From contig NC_060885.1 in assembly GCF_014805685.1 (NCBI RefSeq), positions 5,951,132 through 6,015,131 on the forward strand: DNA of 64,000 bases, read 5' to 3'. The position numbers and the translations under genes are program-made. Positions 11,536 to 22,270 of the stretch are shown here, piece by piece. The DNA comes from Silurus meridionalis (lineage: Eukaryota; Chordata; Actinopteri; Siluriformes; Siluridae). The first letter of the stretch is position 1, and the number at the start of each line of letters is the position of its first letter. Below the pieces are notes generated by a model. The model ran no database searches, had not been told where the DNA came from, and saw only the letters and a program-made list of their open reading frames with translations.

Positions 11536-12560
11536 TTTTTTTTTTCACAGTGAAGAAAATGGTTGTTCTGGCATGTACACGTGTTCTACTCTAGTCATGT
11601 TTAACACTCCTGTGGGTTTTTTGTTTTGTTTTTTATTGTTGCTGTTGTTTGAAACAATCAAGAGTGTTTTTATTGATAAAAATAGCCTCCATCACAGGAT
11701 TGTGTGTGTTTTTCTTGTTCTCTTCGTCTCCAAGCTTCGCTGTGATTTCCCCTGGCTAAACATAATCTATGGTAAATCTCACGAGCGAGCGCCGAAAGTC
11801 CACACGTGAGGAAGCGGAGGCACCTTAATGAGTTTTACTAGCGTTTAAGCAGCTCCGCTCCAAGCCCTCTTTTGTCCTTTTTTTATTTATTTTTTTTTTT
11901 TACTTGAGCCACGGTCCGTTTATGACTGAGAAGATTAAAAGTGGCAGCGGCGCGAACAGACACGGAGCGCCGGCAGGTTTCAAGGGAGGCGATATATCAA
12001 GCAGGCATGAGTCGAAGCGTTTGGCCGGCGTACAGAAAAAAAAAAAACAGGAGTTATGCCCATGATGCGGAGTCATGTCCGATAGAGAGAATTTACGGCC
12101 TTAAAACCGCAGGGGTTCACCTGAAGAAGCAAAAAAGCGACGCGAAACAGACGGCAAACGTCCTTCCTGCAGATACGCAGACGCTTTTTTTGGCATTTTT
12201 GCATCTCCATGCCCTTGATACACGAGTCTGGCGTTCTTCTAGTCTTGTTGTACAAGGACAGGGGGGGGATTAACGGCAACATCCCCCCTCACCCCAACAC
12301 GCTTTTAAGTTTCTCTGAATCATTTGCGACGCTAGACGTCGACACGTCCGTCGTCAAGTACGCTTTCACGAACAGAAGGATATTTTAAAAGACGCACGAG
12401 CTTGTCGGCGTGTCGTACCGCATTCTGATTGACAGGAGACTTTCCCTGGTAACAGGAGAAGCAGGAAAGAAAATACAGCAGAGCTTCCACATGGCTTCGT
12501 AGCTATGAGTCACAAGCATGCAATAGTGCGTTCCTAAATTTTGTACATATTTGTAATAAG
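11536..12560. other. No gene seen; unique-looking GC-moderate block
   Basis: About 11760-12480 is of higher complexity than its neighbours, contains no repeat I recognise, and has no exon-like frame with splice sites. It could be conserved noncoding DNA, but only a cross-species alignment would tell. Confidence 0.35.
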
Positions 12561-12564
12561 ATCG

Positions 12565-12925
12565 ACTCTATGTTGACAAATGTATTGGGACACCTGACTT
12601 TTCCAGCCATATATGGTTTTTCCCCAAACTACTGCCACAAACTTCAAGACACAGCCTGACAATGTACACAAAACCACCTCCATGAAGATATTAGTCGGAG
12701 TGGAAGATTTTGAGTGGCCATGCACACGTTTGAGATGAATTGGAGCTCAGGCCTCCTCACTTCACTCACATCAGTACCTGACTTTACTAACACCCCTATG
12801 GCCTCATCTCCACAAAATCTAGTGGAACGTCTTCCCAGAAGAGTGGAGGTTCTTATAACAGCCATTGGAGACGGAATGTGAAATACCAATCCGATGTCCA
12901 CAAGCTTTTGTCCATAAAGTGTGAG
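12565..12925 (+). mobile_element. Tc1-related element copy
   Basis: The copy runs from 'tgtattgggacacctgact' to 'tccacaagcttttgtccataa'. It includes 'ctccatgaagatat', 'gagtggccatgc', 'gcctcctcacttcactcacatcagtacctgactttactaac' (in parts) and 'gaacgtcttcccagaagagtggagg'. It pairs in opposite orientation with the copy at 10849-11535 as part of the inverted duplication. Confidence 0.8.
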
Positions 12926-13112
12926 ACTAAACAGGAAGTCGCATTTGGGACACAATCCAACTCTACTGCAATCCTCCACATGCAGCGCTTAGCATGTTTC
13001 TGAGGTGAAACTGTGACACTCTATATATGGACACGGTATCCGTATTACATCATCGCAGTTACTCCTTTTTTATTAATGACACTTTGCCTCGTTTTATTTA
13101 TCGAGCATAAAC
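12905..13112 (+). repeat. Arm 2 of the inverted duplication (with 10711-10848)
   Basis: This is the partner of 10711-10848, including 'cgtattacatcatcgcagtt' and 'gttttatttatcgagca'. It carries an extra segment of about 60 bp around 12965-13020 containing 'catgcagcgcttagcatg'. The arms are separated by about 2.1 kb. Confidence 0.85.
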
Positions 13113-13219
13113 ACAAATTACGATTAGACCCGAGTCGCTATTTGTAAGCTGGAAAAAAGCAAGTGACCTCGAAACTGAGGAAATGAGCTAAGATTTAAAA
13201 GTCTGAAAAGAAACTCTAT

Positions 13220-13345
13220 AATATATAGTGGAACAACTTACCAGAAGAGCGGAGGTTATTATGAAAGCAAATGGGGAAGAAATAGAATGTCGATGGGGTT
13301 CTCATGGTCAGGTGACCACAAACCTTTGTCCATATTGTGTATCAC
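13220..13345 (+). mobile_element. Tc1-related element, 3' end fragment
   Basis: The words 'tagtggaacaacttaccagaagagcggaggttatta' (in parts) and 'ccacaaacctttgtccata' match the last 120 bp of the family. The 5' part is missing. Confidence 0.7.
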
Positions 13346-14290
13346 GCTAGATAACACATCACACCAAAATAACAAATCCAAACACAAGGTGAGTTGTGTT
13401 TTGTTCTGTATGTGGGATTGTGATAGTGCAAGGTGAAGATAAAACTGGTTTGGACCTCATGAGGCCCAGTGAGAGAATCACCACTGATGTTTGAGGTTTT
13501 GATCAGGTTGCTTGTAGTGAACAAAGATGTTGTAGTTCAGCAGATGGAGCAGTTTGGAGTCTGATTCAAATGCCGGTTTCAGAGTGGTGCCTGAACCCAG
13601 CGCTCATATCCTACAAGTCGTGTTGTTTTTGTTTTGTTTTTGTTTTTTAACCAATCTGGCAACCCTGGATTCTTTCCAATCAATTATCTACAGCATTTGT
13701 TTTCTAATTTCATATGTTGCAAATCTTGAATACAGAAAAGAGTGAAACTGTTATATAATGTTATTCTGAAGGCTAGGGCTTTATAAGAGGAGATCTCCGT
13801 ATTAAATCGCGTTTGGACTAAACCATGTGCTTGTAAAAAAAAAAAAAAAAAAAAGAAGAAAAACAGCAGAGATGCTCTTTTGATTTTATATTTTTAGTCC
13901 TCCGACTTTTCCAGTTCCGACTTCCTGAAAAGATTAGGCTGCCTGAGACCTTTGCACACAACTGTAGGTGTTTCTGAAAGTGAAGGAATGCAAAACCAGA
14001 GATCGTGTTCAGTAAGTAGGCAGATATTTCATCCAGCTGCACATCGCGAGCAACACGTTCCAAAACAACAAGCTGCTGCTTGAACGGACCGTGATGACCT
14101 GCTATCCTTCTTGCCTTTCTGTTTCTTTCTTTCTTGCTTTCTTTTATTTTTTTAAGCTGTGATAGATTGATGCTTATTGCATTAGGGGGCAATAAATGGG
14201 TAACTAATAATGGTGCATTCCTCAAATGTTTTTTATTCTTTTTCATTTACAGAGCAATTAATTAATAATACATTCGGATGCAGGTTATTG
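13346..14290. other. No gene seen
   Basis: Sequence of ordinary complexity with a poly-A run at about 13836-13855 and a TTTC-rich run at about 14120-14150. No repeat or exon was recognised. Confidence 0.4.
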
Positions 14291-14295
14291 GTCAG

Positions 14296-14775
14296 TCAGT
14301 TTGGTCATGTCATGTGGACACTATATGCTTTTTGAACATCCACTTTCACATTTCGTGTGCATTTGCTTCAACCTCCACTCTTCTGGGAAGATGTTCTACT
14401 AGATTTAGGAGTGTGCTTGTGGAGATTTGTGGGGATTTATTCAGCTACAGGGGTGTTAGTAAAGTCAGGTGCTGATGTAGAGTTGAACTGCACTGGGTGC
14501 GGTCATCGTTCCAATTTATCCCAAAGCTGTTCAATAGTTAAGGGTTAAAGTTAGAGCTCTACAGCAGGAGATCTCCCACTCCAACCCATGGAAAGCATAT
14601 CTTCATGGAGCTGGCTTTGTGCACAGAGGTGTTGTCATGCTGAAACAGGTTTGGGTCTCCTAGTTCAAGTGAAGGGAAAATGTTATGCTAGATATCCAAA
14701 GACAATATATACAATTGTGTGGCTCCATCTTTGTGAAAGAAACACAAGTGCCTGTATATGCATGCACCTTCTTCT
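14296..14775 (-). mobile_element. Tc1-related element copy, 3' end decayed
   Basis: The words 'catgtggacactatatgctttttgaacatcc' (in parts), 'cctccactcttctgggaagatgttctactagat', 'ggtgttagtaaagtcaggt', 'atcttcatggagctgg' and 'caagtgaagggaaaatg' match the family on the minus strand. The terminal 'ccacatatggctgg' part is not clear here. Confidence 0.75.
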
Positions 14776-15440
14776 CCTTTGTAATCGTCTTCAGCTGTCT
14801 CCGGAAGCCCAGAGAACCTCAAGGTCCAAAGTTGTGGCATTTGACACATTAGTGCTTGGCCCCCTAAATGTGAATCTGCAATAAAAGGTCTGTAGATACT
14901 CAATTGTTATTCTACCTTTTCTTCTTCTTCTGTTCAGGATGTCTGTGGCAGCCCATAGAACTACCCGTTCAAAGGTTTTTAGCATACTGGTTGAGGAGGG
15001 TCTGAAACATTCTAACCAAATTTGGACCAATTGCTGAAAACACACTTTGGCCCCTGTCCGGTTAAATTCTGAGCCTATTATGGAAGTAGGTTTAGTGTAG
15101 TAACTTTTGAACTGTGAACTGATTTTAAGGCTAAATTATGCTTTTGCCAAAGCACAGTTTTCACACGCTTGCTAGCATATTGACTAGCACTAATAGCATT
15201 GCATTTGCAGAACAGACAAGCACACATGCAAACATTCTCCTTCTTTCTTGCTTCAAGACAACATTTCCCATTTAATTCCATTCATGTTATAGAATCATAG
15301 ATTTGTATGTACTTTTGTGTTACAGATTTTATAGTTTTTAAATATTTGATAGAATGGTTTTTAAAAAATAGATTTTTTGGGATATTCAGATTTTTTTGGG
15401 GGTATTTTAAGAATTACTTTGGTTGTGCTGTATTGTAGCA
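14776..15440. other. No gene seen
   Basis: Unassigned sequence with T-rich stretches near 15300-15420. The open frames lack domains or paired splice sites. Confidence 0.4.
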
Positions 15441-15444
15441 ATCC

Positions 15445-16545
15445 CGTAGAGTCCCGTATCATATTCGTATCGAATCCCCCGAACTGTGTCCCTGCTACCG
15501 GATTGTATCCAGGCTCTCGAATCATATCCAAGCTCCTCTACTGAAGCAAAACTTCTGTATCATATAGAGGCTCTCGACTTGTATCGTGTCTTCCGTATCG
15601 TATCGATGCTCTCGTATCGTATCGAGACTTCCAAATTGTATCCAGGCTCTTGTAAATTAGCAAGGCTTCCAAATTGTTTCGAGACTTTCTTATCACATAA
15701 AGGCTCCCTAAATTAATCAAGGCTCTTGGATCGTAGCACGGCTTCCAAATTGAATCAAGGCTTCCGTATCACATAAAGGCTCCCTAAAATGTATTAACTC
15801 TTTTGGATCGTAGCAAGGCTTCCAAATTTTATCGAGGCTCCTGTATCCAATTAGGGCTCTTTTTTTCGTAGCAAGCTTCTAAAAAATATATCCAGGCTGC
15901 CATATTAAATCAAGGCTCCTGTATCCTATTGAGGCTCTCGAATCATATTGAGGCTTACAAATTGTATTAAGCCTTTTTTATGGTATTGAGGCTCTTGTAC
16001 AGTGTCGAGACTTAGCTTCCGAATTGTATCGAGGCTCCTGTACCAAATCGAGGCTCCTGTATCATATCGAGGCTCCTGTATCATATCGAGGCTCTCGAAT
16101 CATATTGAGGCTTACAAATTGTATTAAGGCTCTTTTATGGTATTAAGGCTCTTGTACAGTGTCGACACTTAGCTACCGATTTGGTACGAGGCTCCTCTAC
16201 CAAATCGAGGCTCCCTGATTTTATCGAGGCTCCTGTATCATATTGAGGCTCCTGTACCAAATCAAGGCTCCTGTATCATATTGAGGCTCCCTGATTTTAT
16301 CAAGGCTCCCTGATTTTATCGAGGCTCCTGTATCATATTGAGGCTCCTGTACCAAATCAATGCTCCTGTATCATATTAATGCTCCCTGATTTTATTGAGG
16401 CTCTCAAATTGTTTTGAGGCTACCGTATGAAATTGAGGCTCCCGTATCATATCGAGGCTCCTGTATCGAATCGAGGCACAAGTATCGTATCAAGGCTTCC
16501 GTATCATATTGAAGCTTTCTGCATCAATTTAAAGCTCCTGTATCG
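15445..16545. repeat. Degenerate 19-20 bp minisatellite (gaggctcctgtatcatatc)
   Basis: About 1.1 kb is built from diverged units close to 'gaggctcctgtatcatatc', about 55 copies. The left third is more diverged ('tctcgaatcatatcc', 'cttccaaattgtatc'). The right part is cleaner and has repeated unit blocks, for example the stretch from 'ctctcgaatcatattgaggc' through 'cttgtacagtgtcga', present at about 15936-16008 and again at about 16092-16165. The unit length is not a multiple of three and no frame is preserved. Confidence 0.9.
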
Positions 16546-17210
16546 CATTGTGTCGAATTGTGTGTTACACCGCTATTAAAGCTCCATTACAAAGCGTGAC
16601 AAACAACGATGTAACGTTGAGAAATGACAGAAGTGAAATACAGTTTGCTCAGCGCAGGTATGGATATCCTAGACAGATGCGACATTATGATGTAATCAAA
16701 AACATTCCAAACATCTGCCATGCAAATCCACTGAAGAAAACAAACCCGGCTTTACAAACTGGCACTTCAGGTTCTTTAGCTACACTTCCAGAGAGCCGTG
16801 TTGATGCTGCTGCCGGTGTGTGTGTGCGTATGTGTGTGAGTGTATGTGTGGTGTTGTGCTTATTTCGGGCCTCCCGACTCATCCCGCCTCAGCTCCATGA
16901 CACTGGAAGTTTCAGTGACACCAGGCTGCTTTGTTTTGTTTTTTTTCCCTTCCTTCCTTTCTTCCTTCCTTCCTTCCCAGCGAGGACGTTTCAGCCTCGT
17001 AGTGACTTCGAGCCTGAACACAGCCTTCGATTTGAGTGATGCCTCAATTCAGCTTCGAGGTCAACATGAAATGTCAGCCTTCTCCTCCTGCCAAAGGCAC
17101 AGCCACGGTTGTCATAGTGATCATTACTCTACTTTTTTTTTTCCCAATGATTTGTCGAGGGGATAGTGCAGCATGAGTTCGACACACCTGGCTCTATTCC
17201 CCCACACACA
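16546..17210. other. No gene seen; includes TTCC-rich tract
   Basis: Unique-looking sequence with a (TG/CG)n stretch at about 16818-16850 and a CTTCCTT-rich tract at 16945-16978. The 163-codon frame at 16548-17039 crosses these simple repeats and shows no domain. Confidence 0.4.
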
Positions 17211-17216
17211 CACATG

Positions 17217-17264
<48 letters not shown>
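17204..17264. repeat. (CA)n microsatellite
   Basis: A CA run of more than 20 dinucleotides with minor interruptions ('cacacatgctcacac' then a pure run). It is likely polymorphic. Confidence 0.95.
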
Positions 17265-17268
<4 letters not shown>

Positions 17269-18530
17269 GCAAGGATAAAAAAGGATGGAGTCGAGTACAG
17301 GAGACCGAAATAACTCGCAATCCAGCGTCCTCCTTCGGTGTTTCGGCAGGGATGGGGGAAGGGGGGCAGTTGCCGTTATCTGGCTTCCGTGTCTGTCGGC
17401 TCACCGAAAGCCGAGATGGGTATCGATGTGACAGAGAGAACAATGCAACGGTAACCACTGGCTGCCCTGGCCACCGTTTAACATGGAGATTGGAAAAGGA
17501 ATCAGTGCACCGTCCTCCTCGACCTGCATGCAAATGAGATGAGTCTCTCTCTTTCTCTCTCGCTCCCTCTTTCGCTCTAGTCTTTATTTCACTCCATCTC
17601 CCTCCCTAGTCCTTTCCCTCTAATGGATGAGAATCCGCCCTCCCTCTTTCCTGATTAGTGTCCCTCCTTTTGAGTGACACACTCGCATCCAGGAAGCTGG
17701 TGCCTCAGGCTGCACTGCCAGCTGCTGTCAAACCGATATCTCTATATGAAAAAAAAAGATGCCAGCACCTTCTTCTTTTTCTCCCTCTTTCTCCAGAGTG
17801 CTATCTACCTTCTCTCTTTCACTCTGGTTACTCTGGTTTGGACGCGTTAGTAGGACGAAGCATGATTTACAGTGGCTGGACAGCCTCCCTGGCAGCGCTC
17901 GCCCCGTCCCGGCCCCCACGGCGCCGGAGCAAATGCCTGTTGTGCCACGAGCGTCACAACACCTACTCCTACCCACCCCTGCTTCCTGTCCCTCCGCTGC
18001 TCACACTGCTACTTTTATCTCCCGGGCAAACACACACTCACACACAGCACTCAGAGCCATCCTTCTGTTTCTATTTTGTTTTTTTTTTCTTTTTTCAATG
18101 ATTCATCTAAAAGCCTAAATCCGTTCTCCTCGCCTCTGTATCTTCACACGAAGGCCCCGCTCTCATCAGTTACAGCTCCGAAAGTAAATCTGAGATGATT
18201 AATTCTACGTGTGTGTGTGTGGTCTCCTAAAGCAAAGGTGGAGGGAGGGAGGTTGAACGGACGAGCGAAAGGGCGCTTCATCTGCAAAGAGGAATTTCAG
18301 AAATCTCCAGGCCAGAAAGGCGCCTCGTTCTTTTCCAAGAGCACTTTCACCTCTGGCACGGAGCCGGGCGTGCCTGCAGAGCGCCGAGGCCATGCCGAAA
18401 ATACACAGATGGTAATATGTAGTACACCTCGGTACGACACGGCCGCCATTATATATAGCATGGGGCCGTGCTGCGAGCGAAGGATTCCTTCCAACACGAA
18501 GACCCGAGGCATTACTCGCCCAGCCGAGTC
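17265..18530. other. No gene seen; unique-looking block with CT tracts
   Basis: Higher-complexity, GC-moderate DNA with CT-rich runs at 17545-17610 and 17770-17820. Several overlapping frames on both strands exceed 100 codons, but none resembles a known domain and they overlap each other. A (CA)n run closes the block at 18532-18551. Possible conserved noncoding DNA, untested. Confidence 0.35.
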
Positions 18531-18531
18531 T

Positions 18532-18552
18532 CACACACACACACACACACAC
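18532..18552. repeat. Short (CA)n run
   Basis: About ten CA dinucleotides followed by 'tttacattacattaca'. Confidence 0.9.
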
Positions 18553-19800
18553 TTTACATTACATTACATGTGAAAATATACACTTTATTTATTCTTTTCT
18601 GGAACATACGCTCCCGCTCTATTCGAAAACTGCAGCGTAAGGAAGATTTGGATAGTAATAGTTGAATTGTACCATTGCTTGTCACTGAGGTGGAAAACTG
18701 TAGCTTCTCAAACAAACACTGACCTAAAAGAAACCTACTCATGAAAGAACAAGGGGCTTTTCTTTTTCCTACTTTTTTTTTATTACTTTTTTTTTACACA
18801 ATGAGCAGCTCGAATAAACAATAAACCGCATAAACCGCATAAATCGCAAAAAATAACCGTTTGAATATGAGAAATAAATTCATGATTCAAAAAGATACAG
18901 ACTAGAAACAAGTCAAACGATCTGCCAGAGCAGTAAGATAATTACACTTGGTAAGATTTCTTGAAATAAGATTGTATCTAGGCTTTTGGAAAAGAGCAAA
19001 ATGTCCATAAATAAGCATTAAAACACTCATTCAAAGCAGTCGATCTGCTCTAATTAACTAATAACTAGTTTTTGTTAATGAATTTAAACGTTTGATTGGA
19101 AAGTCGTCTTCATTTAAGAATTTTCATTATATATTCTGTCTTGAAATGAAAACATTTTTAAAATAAAAACAAGATTACTATCAAAATCAGCAAACACATA
19201 AATGCGTTAACAATTATTTCTTTAAATGAAGACCGTCTTGTAGCACACAGTAGTTACGATGCAAAAACGAAGCCAAATCGTTACTTCTAAAAAGCTTATT
19301 GCAACATTATTAAACGTATTTTTCTTATTCCTGAACAATGAAATATATATTCAACATGAGAAACTGATTGAAGCTACAGAAAAACAAAGTAAAATGCTAT
19401 AAGTACTTTGAATAATGAACAAAGTTCCAAGAATATGGTGACTTAATACTGCAAAGTCTCATAATTAGATATTAGGTTGTAAATAAATGTGTTGGTGTTA
19501 ATATAAAACAAAAATTTGGGATAATTAATACTAATGAACAAGTCCTGAGTGTCTTAATAGATACAAGGTTTTAAATGTTGCCTCTGATGGTAATTATGCT
19601 CAATTTGCAGGTAAAGTTACTAACTTTAAGCTTGACTAAGAAAACACGATAACAATCTTGAAGCAATCCAAATAATCTTGTGCAATCCGCTCTAATTTAT
19701 TACTAAAATAAAATCAATAAACACCCATTAAAAATAGAAAACAATTCTAAATGAAGAACAAAAAAATATCATAAAACTGTAACATCTGCAATATTAGATC
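18553..19800. other. No gene seen; A/T-rich DNA
   Basis: The block is A/T-rich with almost no open frame beyond 60 codons. No repeat was recognised. Confidence 0.45.
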
Positions 19801-19809
19801 AACTCTGTG

Positions 19810-20405
19810 TTGTTGTGGAAGGAAGAAGCAGTGTAGTGATGGCCTTCAGAACAGAATCGGAGAATCGTTCACCATTTTTCTTTCCACGGTGCACTACAAT
19901 ATCCAGCGAGTTAAAAGTTAGAAGATGCCAACCCTGCAAGGATTTCCGCCCATCAAGAGATTGTGCCAGTGCCAGTTGGGTCCCACTTTTATGAAGATTT
20001 CAGATACTGGACTTTAAGAATGCTGTTTGTCCATCATTGAACATCTAAAGGCTCTGTCATTGAGGAGTCGGTGTCGAGTCTATAATGATCTCAGATGTTG
20101 AGCTAATTTATAAGTTGCTCAGGAGCTTCTGGTTCCACAATTCCAACTAACTGGGGAAGACTGCAGAAAGGACATTACTCATAATCACACTTTACGGTGC
20201 TCATGATATTTCTCTCTTCAATCCCTAGTGTTTGTAATGCTTTAATGATTTATAATCACACTTTTGGTGTAACCCAGATGAGGATGGGTTCCGCTTTGAG
20301 TCGGGTTCCTCTAAAGGTTTCTTCCTCATGTCATCAAAGGGAGTTTTTTCTTGCCACAGTTGCCCCAGGCTTCATCATCGGTGATAAATACACTTACATT
20401 TAAAT
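19810..20405 (+). mobile_element. Long dispersed fish repeat (opposite orientation to 42003-42420)
   Basis: The right part, 'cccagatgaggatgggttcc', 'gggttcctctaaaggtttcttcctcatg' (in parts) and 'gggagttttttcttgccac', is the reverse complement of 42110-42240 at high identity. The left part ('gtcattgaggagtcggtg', 'gatctcagatgttgagcta', 'ttataagttgctcaggagc') extends the element. It is probably a non-autonomous retroelement of ostariophysan fish; the class is not certain. Confidence 0.65.
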
Positions 20406-20409
20406 AGAA

Positions 20410-20850
20410 GTGAATTTTGTTAGATAAGCCGATCAGGCGTTACATTATTACACCTGCCTAATATTTTGTTGGTCCAGTTTTGCTGCCAAAACAATCGTGA
20501 CCTTTCGAGTATTAACAGCATTACTTCTTCAGCAATTTGAGCTACAGGATCTCGTCTGTTGGATTGGACCAGCCTTCGCTCCCCACGTGCGACCCTGTCA
20601 CTGGTTCACCACTGTTCTTTAGACAACTTTTGATAGATACTGACCACTGCAGACCAGGAACATCCCACAAGAGCTGAAGTTTTAGAGATGCTCTGACCCA
20701 GTCATCTAGACATCACTATTTGCTCCTTGTCAAACTCATTCAAGTTCTTACGCTCGCCCATTTTTCCTGCTTCTAACACGTCAACTTTAAGGACAAAATG
20801 TTCACTTGCTGCCTAATAAATCCTCCACACTAACAGGTGCCATGATGAAG
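20410..20850. mobile_element. Dispersed repeat with 'attttgttggtccagttttg'
   Basis: The sequence from 'gttacattattacacctgcc' through 'tgccaaaacaatcgtgacc', 'gaccactgcagaccaggaac' to 'acaggtgccatgatgaag' is wording I recognise as a common fish interspersed repeat. I cannot assign the class. There is no intact coding frame. Confidence 0.5.
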
Positions 20851-21066
20851 AAATAATCCCAATCCCAATTACACTCACAGTTGTCCTTTCCTTGTCAAAC
20901 TGATTTGATTTAAACCTTCGACTGTTGATTCATATTTGTCTTCAGCCAATCTGGACTCTTTGGTCTTCTCATAAGACAGAACTGATTGTGTGAGTTCCCC
21001 AATTAACAGGATCCCCTCCCTCCTGCTGAGCTGCGTTAGTCACTTGAGACAGCGTGAGACCCAATC

Positions 21067-21101
<35 letters not shown>

Positions 21102-22270
21102 ACAGAGAGTGTGTGAGCGAACGATTCCCGCCATTTTCTCGACCGTGCGCTAATAAGGCAGCACTGACCACCAGGCGTGTTAATTAACATAGCTTACGGC
21201 CATGGCACCACCCACCCTGGACACTTCATTACCACCATCCAGTCCTTATCTTCCTCCTTCCACTGAACCCGCCCTCTCACCCCTCGCTCGACTGGTTTCA
21301 CTCGCTAACAGCACTCACTCCCAGCATGCACCGGGAGCGCCAGGAAATGGCTGCCAAAAGGGTGCCAATTAGTTTGGCTTTTGGGTTTCGCCGCCTCGAG
21401 CACCGCGAGACGTCGTTCTTCTTCCTCAAATCCTGGAAGGCTACAGGACTGCACGAGTTTTTCACCTGCGGTCTTTTCATTGCAGCTTTCAGCGTGGTTC
21501 TCAGTGAATCCTTATGGAAATCTTTAGCTTTAATTTAGCGTTTCGGTTTCGGCAGATTTATTTAATAAAGGGTGTAGCTGGTATACGTCCTGTAGCTAGC
21601 ATGTGTGGATACCCTTAATGTGGCATTGAGTCGAAAAAAGCCAGAGAGGCATATATACAGCAAAACAGTAACGGTTGTAGTTGTATATTTTGCGATTCTG
21701 TCGTCATGGCATCATTTGCAGCAGGGGACGGCCGTGACGCGTGTTTTGTGCTCTGGTCCTGTGAAGGAGACATGCGCTTCAGAGCATACACCACTCGTCT
21801 GTACGCGATGAAGTTAAAGCAGTTTGGACCCTCGCTTCTCCTGCAAGCCAGTGTGAGAGCAGAATATTGATGGCTGCGCCCTAGTTTAATCGACTAATGG
21901 CCCCTGCGCCTGCTTTTCACTCGGCTGAAGCAGCCTGCCCTCTGTTCTCCACATCCCCCCTCCCTCCACCACCCTGCGCCCTCCCCATGACCTCGGGTCA
22001 GCCGAGCCGATTTTTATGGCCCGCTGAGTGCAGAATAGCCGTAGTATGTCAGTAGACAACCTCACACAAGTCATGTGGCCCTGGGAGGAAAACCAGCAGT
22101 GCCTCATCAACCTCTTCCACCACCAACTCCTTCTCCTTTTTCTCCTCCCGCTTTTTCTCTTCTCCTCTCCTACATTCACAAAGACAGCAGTTTCGCTTCA
22201 TAACAAATTCTATGCAGAGGCTCGCTGATTTACAGTTAGAATAATGAAGCATTCAACATTTGAGTTAAGC
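20851..22270. other. No gene seen; TG/GA run and unique-looking DNA
   Basis: A (TG)n(GA)n run sits at about 21066-21115. About 21130-22060 is GC-moderate and unique-looking with short frames only. A pyrimidine-rich run (CTT/CTC) occurs at 22115-22175, close to the left edge of the 42-bp array. Confidence 0.4.

Noticed and set aside
16548..18573. Several 100-160 codon frames
   Set aside because: They overlap on both strands and run through CA, CT and TTCC repeats; none has a recognisable domain.
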